A stretch of DNA of 46,778 nucleotides. Source: Bacteroidales bacterium (GTDB lineage: Bacteria > Bacteroidota > Bacteroidia > Bacteroidales > UBA932). A program made the position numbers and the translations under genes. The notes beneath the pieces were generated by a model, which worked only from the letters and a program-made list of their open reading frames with translations, was not told the DNA's origin and did not search any database. The stretch spans positions 1-46,778 of the forward strand of contig JAFZWC010000008.1 of NCBI GenBank assembly GCA_017617475.1, given 5' to 3'. This document shows, piece after piece, positions 40,098 through 46,778 of this stretch (its first letter is position 1; every line of letters begins with the position of its first letter).

Positions 40098-40622
40098 TTA
40101 CTTTGGTTTAACAGATAATACTATGGCTACGGCATGTTCCGTACCGGGAAGCGGCAAAGCATCCATGGCGGGGGTCCGCTCGTCGTACCAGCCCACAAGG
40201 GCGCTTTCAATGTCGCCCAGCTGCAGCTGCATCATGGCGTCTTCCAACGCGCTGTTAAGCGAGCAACCGGTATGGGAGTAGGTGGCATTGTAACCATGGC
40301 AACCCAGCCGGATGGCAATGAGCGAGCCTATGGTATTGTGGGTACTCTGCATGAATTTGGTGGGGCTCATGGCGCCCTCTTCCGGATGCAGAACCCCTTG
40401 CAGGAAGGCTTCGGAATTCTCCATACAGCCATAGTCCGTGGCCGTGATCACGGCGTCAGGCATGGAAATACCGGCCTCCTGAAGCGCCTTGGAAGAGCAC
40501 CAGACGGCCCTTTTCAGCAATCGGCCCATCCGGCGGGCCTCCATGGGAGAAATGACCTCACGGAAGTCGGGATCTTCGGCCCCCAACTTAACCACGGCAC
40601 GTATGTACACTTCCCTATTCAC
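40098..40622 (-). CDS. Stand-alone ketosynthase N-terminal-like protein (chain-length-factor-like)
   Basis: About 174 residues. It matches the N-terminal half of a ketosynthase-like chain-length factor: 'VITATDYGCMENSEAFLQG', 'SPTKFMQSTHNTIGSLIA' and 'YNATYSHTGCSLNSALEDAM'. There is no C-terminal thiolase half. Such short proteins occur in flexirubin-type clusters and likely pair with a full ketosynthase. No ATG fits: a GTG at 40622 gives an 8-base overlap with the ketosynthase stop (GTG at 40628 is the alternative). Confidence 0.72.
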   Translation of the reverse strand: MNREVYIRAVVKLGAEDPDFREVISPMEARRMGRLLKRAVWCSSKALQEAGISMPDAVITATDYGCMENSEAFLQGVLHPEEGAMSPTKFMQSTHNTIGSLIAIRLGCHGYNATYSHTGCSLNSALEDAMMQLQLGDIESALVGWYDERTPAMDALPLPGTEHAVAIVLSVKPK

Positions 40623-41790
40623 AGGCACTCAGGATTATGGATGAATCGTTTCCGCCGAACCCGAAGGCGTTGGAAAGGACGTGTCGAAGGGTAAGAGATT
40701 CTTCGCTTCGCTCAGAATGACAAAGGCACGTGCAGGGAACCACACACGAAGGATCCGGCGTATTCCAGTTCAGCTGAGGCGGAACAAAGCCGTGCTGCAG
40801 GGCCAGGAGGCAGAAAACCGCCTCGATGGAACCGGAGGCACTGGTAGTATGCCCAGTGAAAGCTTTGGTAGAACTAACAAGAGGAACTCCTTCAGTAAAA
40901 ATACGTTTCAACGCAGTGCTTTCAGATGCATCGTTGTTGGGAGTTCCCGTTCCGTGGGCATTGATATAGTCAATGTCGGATGCCTTCAGACCCGCCAGGT
41001 CCAGAGCTTTCTTCATGGCCAGGAAGGCTCCTTCTCCGTTTTCCGAAGATGCCGTCTGGTGAAAAGCGTCACAGGCATTTCCGAAGCCGGAGAGGCGGGC
41101 CAGGGGCTTAGCCCCCCGCTTCCTGGCGCTGTCGGCCGTTTCCAACACCAGATATGCGGCTCCTTCTCCCAGATTAAGACCGGCCCGCGTGGCATCGAAG
41201 GGCCTGCAGGGCTCGCGGTCCAGGATCATAAGGGAATTGAAACCGTTCAGATGATAGTTGGAAAGGCTTTCACTGCCGCCCACCACCACACGTTGGTACT
41301 GGCCTGTCCGTAGCAGATTGGCGCCGAAAATCATGGCGTTGGCGGCCGATGAACAGGCTGTAGACAGCGTTGTGGCGTCGTCAAAGCCCCTTATGAAGAG
41401 GGCAGCCAGGTCCGTGGAAGCCCCGCAGCCGTGATTGGGCGAATAAACGGGAAATGCTTTTTCCGTCACGTCCATGCCGCCCACGGTAGTTCCTCCAATC
41501 AGGCGCATGCCGCTGCCGTCGGCCAGCCCGGCCTGGGCCAGAGCCTCCTGCAGGGCACAAATGGAAAGGAGCGTGGTACGGGGCCAGCTCTCCGGTGCAC
41601 CGGTAAGCTCTGCCAGTTCCAGGTTACTCAGAGGGACCTCCCCAACAGGGAAGTCCTTGAGCCCGGTGGCCAGATAACGCACGGCACCCACACCCGAACG
41701 GGCATGAAGGAGGCTCTCGAGGTTGGCGTCCTTGCCCACCCCGATGGCGCTCACCACGCCGGCACCCGTTATGACCAGTTCAGGCTTCAA
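40615..41790 (-). CDS. Beta-ketoacyl-ACP synthase (FabF-like), with a repeat insertion
   Basis: A 391-residue ketosynthase with the full catalytic set: Cys146 in 'TLSTACSSAANAM', His269 in 'INAHGTGTPNND', and His304 in 'KAFTGHTTSASG'. It extends acyl-ACP in the polyene pathway. Near the C-terminus 'CTCLCHSERSEESLTLRH' (about 333-350) interrupts the usual run between 'NWNTPDPSC' and 'VLSNAFGFGG'; it is encoded by repeat D. The only reasonable start is the TTG at 41790, adjacent to the ACP stop. Confidence 0.85.
   Translation of the reverse strand: MKPELVITGAGVVSAIGVGKDANLESLLHARSGVGAVRYLATGLKDFPVGEVPLSNLELAELTGAPESWPRTTLLSICALQEALAQAGLADGSGMRLIGGTTVGGMDVTEKAFPVYSPNHGCGASTDLAALFIRGFDDATTLSTACSSAANAMIFGANLLRTGQYQRVVVGGSESLSNYHLNGFNSLMILDREPCRPFDATRAGLNLGEGAAYLVLETADSARKRGAKPLARLSGFGNACDAFHQTASSENGEGAFLAMKKALDLAGLKASDIDYINAHGTGTPNNDASESTALKRIFTEGVPLVSSTKAFTGHTTSASGSIEAVFCLLALQHGFVPPQLNWNTPDPSCVVPCTCLCHSERSEESLTLRHVLSNAFGFGGNDSSIILSACE
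40695..40723 (-). repeat. GAATGACA-family repeat, half copy D, inside a ketosynthase gene
   Basis: GAGATTCTTCGCTTCGCT followed by CAGAATGACAA. Only one arm of the palindrome is present. In frame it encodes the CHSERSEESL peptide. Confidence 0.7.
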
Positions 41791-42051
41791 TTATTTGGTG
41801 CGGTTCTTGGCTACGTAATCGGCCATCACAGCTATGCTCTGGAACACTTCCTTGCCCTGGGCCGGAGAGGCCAGGCGGATGCCGTAATTCTTCTCCAGAA
41901 GCACTATCAGTTCCAGCACGTCGATGGAGTCCAGACCCAGTCCTTCGTCGCCGAAGAGGGGGGCATTGTCTTCAATGTCCTCGGGGGTCATTCCATCCAG
42001 GTTCAAGGCATCGATAACCTTCAATTTGAGTTCATTAATCAGGTTTTCCAT
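41791..42051 (-). CDS. Acyl carrier protein (aryl-polyene type)
   Basis: An 86-residue ACP. The carrier site is Ser42 in 'GLGLDSIDVLELIVLLEKNY'. The sequence resembles ApeE/F-type carriers ('LFGDEGLGLDSID') rather than housekeeping AcpP. Its stop abuts the TTG of the ketosynthase gene, and 22 bases separate it from the gene before. Confidence 0.9.
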   Translation of the reverse strand: MENLINELKLKVIDALNLDGMTPEDIEDNAPLFGDEGLGLDSIDVLELIVLLEKNYGIRLASPAQGKEVFQSIAVMADYVAKNRTK

Positions 42052-42073
42052 ATATTAACATTTTTGTTATTAG

Positions 42074-42568
42074 CTAAAACAAATCTGTTTTATTAACTAA
42101 CCATGCGTTAGTTATCCATTCATTATCTGTAGGGCAGTCAATCCAGGCCACAAAGGCCGATTCCGTGCAGGAATCCAGGAAAGCCTGCTTCACCAGGGAC
42201 CGGATCAGGGCCTTGTCATAGCCCTCCAGCACAAAGGCCGAGCTTTCTCCTCCCCATTTGTTGCGGATACAAATCTCACCCGAAACGATATTGGGAAGCG
42301 TGTAAACAAAGAGCGCCGGCGACGGGAAATCCAGCATGGATTCGGCATAATGGCGGTCGTTTGCTACGCAGCCTTCCCGGCTGAACACCAGCACCGCACG
42401 GTCTTCCCGGAAGGTAAAACGGTCCGGTTCATCGTGGGCCAGCATCTCGGCCAAAAGGAAGCCCAGCTTGCTAAGGGTGTCCATCTTGAAGAACTTGGGA
42501 TAGTCCCCTGCCCACTGACGATAAAGTTCCGTCAGGTTGGCCCCGGAAGGAATGCTCACCTGCTTCAT
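42074..42568 (-). CDS. Second stand-alone ketosynthase N-domain-like protein
   Basis: A 164-residue protein with 'LVFSREGCVANDRHYAESML', 'FPSPALFVYTLPNIVSGEI' and 'CIRNKWGGESSAFVLEGYD', which parallels the N-terminal domain of chain-length-factor-type ketosynthases (the Ketoacyl-synt_2 pattern 'SPtxFxxSvhNxxaGxxSI'). No active-site cysteine is in the expected place. I am less sure of this than of the 40.1 kb protein. It overlaps the downstream ketosynthase start by 4 bases (ATGA), which suggests that it works as that enzyme's partner. Confidence 0.6.
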   Translation of the reverse strand: MKQVSIPSGANLTELYRQWAGDYPKFFKMDTLSKLGFLLAEMLAHDEPDRFTFREDRAVLVFSREGCVANDRHYAESMLDFPSPALFVYTLPNIVSGEICIRNKWGGESSAFVLEGYDKALIRSLVKQAFLDSCTESAFVAWIDCPTDNEWITNAWLVNKTDLF

Positions 42569-43656
42569 AAGGCACCTCCTTTTCTGAAGAGCAAGGCTCC
42601 GTTCACGCCGCCGAAGCCGGACAGCAGTTTCACAAACGCCTTCTTATCCGTCTTCCGCTCCAGGGCCGATACACTCACGGCAGGCTCCACGCCCATCTGG
42701 GCAAAGCCCTGCGTGGGCAGCACCACACCGGCATCGCAGGCCTGCATGGACACGATGGATTCCAGTATTCCCGCAGCGCCCATAGTGTGGCCGAAAATAC
42801 CCTTGAGCGCATTCACGGGCACATCCTGCAAGCCTGCCCGGTTCAGGGCAATGGCTTCCATCTGGTCGTTGTAACGGGTTGCCGTGCCATGCACGTTCAC
42901 AAAAGCTAGTTCTTCCGGCTTCACATACTTGAGCACAGCCCGGAGGGCATTATAACTCCCCTCTCCCGTTCTGGAAGGTCCGGAAATATGATTGGCGTCG
43001 TTCCGTACAGCGCCATCGACGATTTCCCATACAGATTCTTCGCTTCGCTCAGAATGACAAGTCAGTACCATGGCGGCAGCGGCTTCTCCTACATTCAAGC
43101 CATCCCTGTCTGCATCAAACGGCTTACAGGGATTCATAGACAAAGCTTTCAGGGACTGGAAGCCCGTCACTATGAACCGGGACTGGACTTCGGCCCCTAC
43201 TACTATAATATGGTCATAGGCGCCGCTGCGGAGCATGCGGACACCTTGAAGCAGGGCTGCCAAACCGGAGATGCAGGCATTGGAGACCACCACGGGGGCG
43301 GTTTGCACGCCCAAAGCCTGCGCCAGCCGGGCAGCAGAAGCCGCCAGCGACACGTCTTCTGTGTCTATCTTCTCCACATTCCCTTTGATGGTAGAGAGCA
43401 CCAGCCCCACGCGCGGGCCTGCCACATCTATTCCGGCATCGGCCACGGCGGCACGGGCCGCCTCAAGCGCAATATGCTCAAAGAAGGACGGCCCTTCATA
43501 ACCCTCACGGTCAAGAAGGGAAGCATAGTAGGGCTCCGGCCATCCTTCGTACATCCGGAAGGCCGATTTTCCCTTGCGCACGGCCTCGAACACCTGGGCA
43601 GGGGTATTCCCCACCGGCGTTACCAGACCACAGCCTATGCAAAACACCTTAGTCAT
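42565..43656 (-). CDS. Beta-ketoacyl-ACP synthase (second), with a repeat insertion
   Basis: A 363-residue ketosynthase with Cys128 in 'VVSNACISGLAAL', His256 in 'FVNVHGTATRYND' and His290 in 'GIFGHTMGAAG'. It is shorter than FabF (about 410). The peptide 'CHSERSEESVW' (about 200-210) follows 'EAAAAMVLT', where the related enzymes have a short loop before the 'NDANHISGPSRTGEG' segment; it is encoded by repeat E. It overlaps the dehydratase gene by 8 bases. Confidence 0.85.
   Translation of the reverse strand: MTKVFCIGCGLVTPVGNTPAQVFEAVRKGKSAFRMYEGWPEPYYASLLDREGYEGPSFFEHIALEAARAAVADAGIDVAGPRVGLVLSTIKGNVEKIDTEDVSLAASAARLAQALGVQTAPVVVSNACISGLAALLQGVRMLRSGAYDHIIVVGAEVQSRFIVTGFQSLKALSMNPCKPFDADRDGLNVGEAAAAMVLTCHSERSEESVWEIVDGAVRNDANHISGPSRTGEGSYNALRAVLKYVKPEELAFVNVHGTATRYNDQMEAIALNRAGLQDVPVNALKGIFGHTMGAAGILESIVSMQACDAGVVLPTQGFAQMGVEPAVSVSALERKTDKKAFVKLLSGFGGVNGALLFRKGGAL
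43031..43060 (-). repeat. GAATGACA-family repeat, half copy E, inside the second ketosynthase gene
   Basis: ACAGATTCTTCGCTTCGCTC followed by AGAATGACAA. It matches copy D at nearly every base and is read in the same frame, giving the same CHSERSEES peptide. Confidence 0.72.
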
Positions 43657-44080
43657 CCTTCAATGCGGTTTTCAGGGATGCGGTAGCCAGGACTTCGCCC
43701 TGTGCCGTCCGCACTTCAATATCGGCCAGGGAGATGTTGAACACTTCCTGGCGAAGGTATACGGAGGTATCCAGCAGTTCTCCCGCCTTGGGGAGACGCC
43801 TGATTTCCAGCTTGCGCACCTGGCCTATATAGCCGATGCTCACCGGGATGTGCAGGATATACTTGCTGTGATAACCCACCCGGGTGGCACTGGCCTGAGC
43901 CATGTGCTCCACCAGGCCGGCGGCCGAAAGACAGCCGTCTTCCATGAGCAGGTTGCCGTTTCCGGGCGTAAAGCCCACGCGGGTCTCCCCTTCGCTGTAC
44001 AGCTCAATGTGATCCACAAAGCGGAACGGAGGCTGCTGCGGAAGGAGTTCACCTATGGCTATGTCGTGGAAACTGCTCAT
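43649..44080 (-). CDS. 3-hydroxyacyl-ACP dehydratase (ApeP-like hotdog protein)
   Basis: A 143-residue hotdog protein. It has 'LLPQQPPFRFVDHIEL' (the FabZ/ApeP pattern LPHxPPMxxVD) and 'GLVEHMAQASATRVGY', where the glutamate is the expected catalytic acid. It should make the double bonds of the polyene with the ApeI-like protein. The gene overlaps the acyltransferase gene by 4 bases and the ketosynthase gene by 8. Confidence 0.85.
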   Translation of the reverse strand: MSSFHDIAIGELLPQQPPFRFVDHIELYSEGETRVGFTPGNGNLLMEDGCLSAAGLVEHMAQASATRVGYHSKYILHIPVSIGYIGQVRKLEIRRLPKAGELLDTSVYLRQEVFNISLADIEVRTAQGEVLATASLKTALKDD

Positions 44081-44940
44081 GAGGCCCAGAAATCATAGAA
44101 ATTAAACCATTGGTCGGGATACTGCCGGGTAACCCGCTCCAGGATGTCGGCGTAACTCTGGGCCAGGGCTTGTGCCTTGTCCCCTTTCAGCTGCTCCACA
44201 ATGGCGCGGAAATCGCGGACGCCTTCCTTCACCACAAATACGGCGAAAACCGTGGCTTCGCGCCGGGCCGCCAGGGTAAAGGGGCCTGCCGGAAACGCGG
44301 CCTCCTGCCCGAAAAAAGGGCAGCGGAGGGTCTTGGAAGAGCCCAGAGACCTGTCGGCGGCTACAGAAACCACCTCTCCGTTCTGAAGTGCGTCGTTAAG
44401 GGCGAAGAGATGCGACATATCGGCCTTGACGGGAATCATTTCCACATTGCATCCGGAGAAGAGGCGGGAACGCTGCTGCATCACCACGGCGTTTTCTCCG
44501 GCATAAACCAGAGTCTTGATGGGCCTGGGCGACGGAACCACATAACCGGAGAGCTCATAGTTGCCCACATGTGAGGAAAGCAGCATATAACTGCCGTCCG
44601 GGCAAAGGGCATTGTAGAGCATCCTGTCATCTCCATAAACGCGGAACTGCTTGCCGGCATAGGCGGCAAAGCGGTCGATGACCACCTTGCCCATATTGTA
44701 CATGTTGCAAAAAACGTGGAGGGCGCTGCGCAGGCGGCCATAACCTATCCGCGTACGGAAAAAGGAATAGGAAGCCCGCCGTCCCCGTCCGTCAACAGCC
44801 ACATAAACAGGAATGGATACGGCCATGAAACCGTATACCACGCGAAGGGGCAGGACGCGTGCCAGGAAAATGAGCGCGCGGTGCATCCAGGGCGTGCCGT
44901 CCATCCGGCCCTTCCATTGTTTATGAGAGGCTTCAGGCAA
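44077..44940 (-). CDS. LpxL/HtrB-like lysophospholipid acyltransferase
   Basis: A 287-residue acyltransferase with the HxxxxE box His124...Glu129 in 'LLSSHVGNYELSGYV' and an arginine-bearing motif in 'VSVAADRSLGSS'. One N-terminal helix is likely (about 20-50). It starts with a TTG at 44940: this gives the 8-base overlap with the ACP stop seen at other junctions and keeps 'QWKGRMDGTPWMHRALI', which relatives share. The next ATG is at 44904. It probably esterifies the polyene to a lipid. Confidence 0.82.
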   Translation of the reverse strand: MPEASHKQWKGRMDGTPWMHRALIFLARVLPLRVVYGFMAVSIPVYVAVDGRGRRASYSFFRTRIGYGRLRSALHVFCNMYNMGKVVIDRFAAYAGKQFRVYGDDRMLYNALCPDGSYMLLSSHVGNYELSGYVVPSPRPIKTLVYAGENAVVMQQRSRLFSGCNVEMIPVKADMSHLFALNDALQNGEVVSVAADRSLGSSKTLRCPFFGQEAAFPAGPFTLAARREATVFAVFVVKEGVRDFRAIVEQLKGDKAQALAQSYADILERVTRQYPDQWFNFYDFWAS

Positions 44941-45175
44941 GATGCTCCTGAATAAACTGACAGAACTGATTAAGGGTCTGGAGGGTCTTGAAGTCTTCGG
45001 GCTTCATCTTGAAGCCGAACTCCTCTTCCACCAGCACAACCACGTCCACCACTTCCAGGGAATCAATTCCCATATCCTCTTTCAGGCGGGCCTCGTCCTG
45101 GATCTTGGACTCATCTATCTCCAGTTCGTCCACCAGGAAGGCGGTCACTTTGTCTTTGATTTCGTCAATTGTCAT
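44933..45175 (-). CDS. Acyl carrier protein (cluster)
   Basis: An 80-residue ACP with Ser39 in 'DMGIDSLEVVDVVVLVEEEFG', which matches the aryl-polyene-type carriers. It is the second ACP of this cluster and sits between the methyltransferase and the acyltransferase genes, so it may carry the starter or a different stage of the chain. Confidence 0.92.
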   Translation of the reverse strand: MTIDEIKDKVTAFLVDELEIDESKIQDEARLKEDMGIDSLEVVDVVVLVEEEFGFKMKPEDFKTLQTLNQFCQFIQEHLA

Positions 45176-45184
45176 ATTCTTTGC

Positions 45185-46276
45185 TTATTTCTTTTTACAT
45201 ACCATAATACTATGTCCCTGCCCCAGGCCGTCGTGGATGGTTTCCACCTCCAGACCGGCTTCCTTCACCAGTTTGATGAAGTCGTCGGAGTGGTACATCT
45301 TGGAATTGCCGTTGGCCATCACCGTGAAATACAGGCTGGTCATGGTGAGGCAGAAGGCTGCGGGCTCGTACTTTTGACGGTCCCAGAAGGTTTCCATAAT
45401 CAGGAGGCGGGTATTGCCGTCCATAACTTTGGCGGCACGCTGAAGGATGCTCAGGATCTGGGGTTCGCTGAAGCAATCCAGGAACTGGCTCATCCAGATC
45501 ACATCAGGGTGCAGGTCCAGCGGGAATCCGTTCCCTTCATCCAGCAAGTTGGTGCCGAAACCGTGGATGCGGTTGGCGTTAGGATCGTCCTTTGTGGCTT
45601 CCTTCATCAGGCCGATCTGCTGGGGCAGGTCCACAATGGTCATCTCCACATCGAGGTCGTACGCTACGCACTGCTGGGAGAATCGGCCCGTATTGCCGCC
45701 CACGTCCATAATCCGGCGGGGTTTGCCCGCAAATACTATGGGAAGGGCCTCGGCGAAGGAATGGTCGGAATAGAAATGGTCAAAGCCGAACCAGCTGTCC
45801 TGCACCTGCTTGGGCAGCGAGGAAAGACCTTCATAGATGGTGGGCCAGGGGCCGAAGTGCTTCAGACCCTCAGGCTTTCCCTCCTTCAGGGCTTCCTCCA
45901 GATGGAAGAAGCCTTCATAGTTTACGTCGTGGTTAAAATCAATATTGGCCCGGGTGGCAGGATCCGTAATGAGGAACCAGCCCGTCTTGGACAGGGAATA
46001 AAGATCCGTTTTGGGGTCGATCTTCACAGTGCCGATGGAAAGGGATGCCTCCAGAAGCACCTTTACAGCGTATTCCGACAGGCCGGTGGCATCCACCAGC
46101 TGCCGCTGCGTTTTATCCCCGTCTCTCAGGAGGTCCAGCAGGCCGAATTTGAGCATGAGGCGGCTGGTCTGGAACACAATGGGGCCGAAAGCTATAAACT
46201 CTGCCAGACGCTGGGCTTCGCGGGCCGACAGGGTGTCTTGAGAATAGGCTTTCTCAATGTTGGGAAACAGATTCAT
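45185..46276 (-). CDS. SAM-dependent methyltransferase (acetylserotonin/O-methyltransferase-like)
   Basis: A 363-residue class I methyltransferase with an N-terminal winged-helix dimerisation domain (about 20-105, 'GLLDLLRDGDKTQRQLVDAT') and a SAM-binding motif at residues 188-200, 'RIMDVGGNTGRFS', with 'VEMTIVDLPQQIGLMK' after it. The type is found in flexirubin and aryl-polyene clusters, where it methylates the aryl head. It is the first gene of the leftward cluster. Confidence 0.85.
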   Translation of the reverse strand: MNLFPNIEKAYSQDTLSAREAQRLAEFIAFGPIVFQTSRLMLKFGLLDLLRDGDKTQRQLVDATGLSEYAVKVLLEASLSIGTVKIDPKTDLYSLSKTGWFLITDPATRANIDFNHDVNYEGFFHLEEALKEGKPEGLKHFGPWPTIYEGLSSLPKQVQDSWFGFDHFYSDHSFAEALPIVFAGKPRRIMDVGGNTGRFSQQCVAYDLDVEMTIVDLPQQIGLMKEATKDDPNANRIHGFGTNLLDEGNGFPLDLHPDVIWMSQFLDCFSEPQILSILQRAAKVMDGNTRLLIMETFWDRQKYEPAAFCLTMTSLYFTVMANGNSKMYHSDDFIKLVKEAGLEVETIHDGLGQGHSIMVCKKK

Positions 46277-46294
46277 AGGTTTTAAAATAACTTA

Positions 46295-46302
46295 CAAAAT
46301 TA
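46295..46302 (-). promoter_or_regulatory. -7 promoter element of the aryl-polyene-like cluster
   Basis: TAATTTTG on the minus strand matches TAnnTTTG, 18 bases before the methyltransferase ATG. The -33 region has only a weak TTTTAG. Confidence 0.5.
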
Positions 46303-46326
46303 ACACTTTTTTCCGGGATTCTAAAA

Positions 46327-46358
46327 TTTGCCTACTTGCCAAGAATTTCGTAATTTTG
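46327..46358 (+). promoter_or_regulatory. Promoter of the deoxyhypusine-synthase-family gene
   Basis: TTTG (46327-46330), 20 bases, then TAATTTTG (46351-46358): a full consensus match. It is divergent from the cluster promoter, with about 25 bases between the two elements. Confidence 0.7.
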
Positions 46359-46361
46359 CAG

Positions 46362-46410
46362 CCAGTCAGGGGGTTGGAGACCAAAGACTGGTTTCGCCCG
46401 CCGGACGCTC
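46362..46410 (+). promoter_or_regulatory. Structured 5' leader (candidate cis-regulatory RNA)
   Basis: CCAGTC (46362-46367) pairs with GACTGG (46386-46391), and inside it TTGG pairs with CCAA across an AGA loop. The unpaired GGGGG (46369-46373) can pair with CGCCC (46395-46399) downstream, giving a possible pseudoknot. The leader starts about where transcription should begin. I do not know a named riboswitch of this form. Confidence 0.35.
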
Positions 46411-46420
46411 AAGTAATAAA

Positions 46421-46778
46421 ATGGAAAAGGGTCCTATCTCTCAATTCATTACCCATCACTACCGTCACTTCAATTCCGCAGCCCTGGTAGACGCTGCAAA
46501 AGCCTATGAGGACCTCCTCAACAAGGGTGGCAAAATGTTCCTGGCCATGGCCGGTGCCATGAGTACCGCCGAACTGGGCCTCTCCCTGGCCGCCATGATC
46601 CGCGAAGACAAGATTTCCTTCGTCTGCTGCAGCGCCAACAACCTGGAGGAAGACATCATGAACCTGGTAGCCCACAACCACTATTACAGGGTGCCCGGTT
46701 ACCGTGATCTCACCCCCGCCCAGGAGCAGGAGCTCATCAATAACCACTACAACCGTGTAACGGACACCTGCATCCCCG
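46421..46778 (+). CDS. Deoxyhypusine-synthase-family protein (5' part)
   Basis: The 119 codons present give a protein beginning MEKGPISQFITHHYRHFN and continuing with 'KMFLAMAGAMSTAELGLSLA', 'NNLEEDIMNLVAHNHYYR' and 'VPGYRDLTPAQEQELI', ending in 'NRVTDTCIP'. This is the conserved start of deoxyhypusine-synthase-like proteins, NAD-dependent enzymes that transfer an aminobutyl group. Many Bacteroidetes have one though bacteria lack eIF5A, so a polyamine role such as homospermidine or carboxyspermidine chemistry is possible. The gene runs off the window. Confidence 0.85.
   Translation, partial: MEKGPISQFITHHYRHFNSAALVDAAKAYEDLLNKGGKMFLAMAGAMSTAELGLSLAAMIREDKISFVCCSANNLEEDIMNLVAHNHYYRVPGYRDLTPAQEQELINNHYNRVTDTCIP

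Noticed and set aside
42565..43656. Frameshift or pseudogene at the CHSERSEES segment
   Set aside because: The frame continues through with all catalytic residues after it; the segment is an in-frame repeat insertion.

Overview
The window looks like a chromosomal segment of a Bacteroidales bacterium. The genus cannot be set from the sequence; the GC-rich coding DNA would fit an Alistipes-like or uncultured gut lineage. The grounds are: promoters of the Bacteroidetes type (TTTG about 20 bases before TAnnTTTG), no Shine-Dalgarno pattern, many short-signal lipoproteins, BACON domains, a C10 peptidase, a DUF5683 protein behind parAB, a nucleoside kinase with a ThrRS-like N-terminus, and an aryl-polyene/flexirubin-type gene cluster. 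No rRNA, tRNA, CRISPR array or prophage was seen.

Layout. 0-5 kb: a small lipoprotein, an ABC ATPase with a tiny membrane partner, a beta-propeller lipoprotein and a secreted beta-helix protein. 5.0-8.0 kb: a GNAT-type N-acyltransferase facing an acyl carrier protein (ACP) and an acyl-AMP ligase, the gene set known from bacterial ceramide synthesis. 8.0-13.9 kb: a run of genes overlapping by 4 bases (priA-like helicase, serine hydrolase, BACON lipoprotein, C10 protease); the PriA lacks its zinc-binding insert. 14.0-18.1 kb: parA-parB-DUF5683-mltD. 18.1-21.7 kb: a lipoprotein, adk, hpt and a helix-hairpin-helix outer-membrane protein. 21.7-22.7 kb: a REP-associated Y1 transposase (RAYT) bracketed by two pairs of REP hairpins, with a third pair 3 kb away. 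22.8-31.9 kb: an operon MMPL exporter - fatty acid kinase FakA - FakB/DegV - second GNAT acyltransferase - PlsX-like - ACP - nucleoside kinase. 32.0-46.3 kb: a long leftward aryl-polyene-like cluster (methyltransferase, two ACPs, two ketosynthases, two stand-alone ketosynthase N-domain proteins, two dehydratases, LolA, DMT protein, glycosyltransferase, acyltransferases, an MMPL-PlsC fusion, a CoA ligase). 46.4 kb to the end: the start of a deoxyhypusine-synthase-family gene behind a strong promoter and a structured leader.

How the genes work together. Three separate sets pair a dedicated ACP with an acyl-activating route and acyltransferases. The most novel is the 22.8-30.3 kb operon, which joins fatty-acid phosphorylation (FakAB) to acyl-phosphate/acyl-ACP exchange (PlsX) and to a GNAT N-acyltransferase paralogous to the one at 5 kb. 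I infer a private route from free fatty acid to an N-acylated lipid. A second theme is small repeats: REP hairpins around the RAYT, and a separate palindromic family (GATTCTTCGC... ending in GAATGACA) found in gaps and also inside reading frames, where it adds short peptides to two ketosynthases and an esterase; a related repeat does so in FakA.
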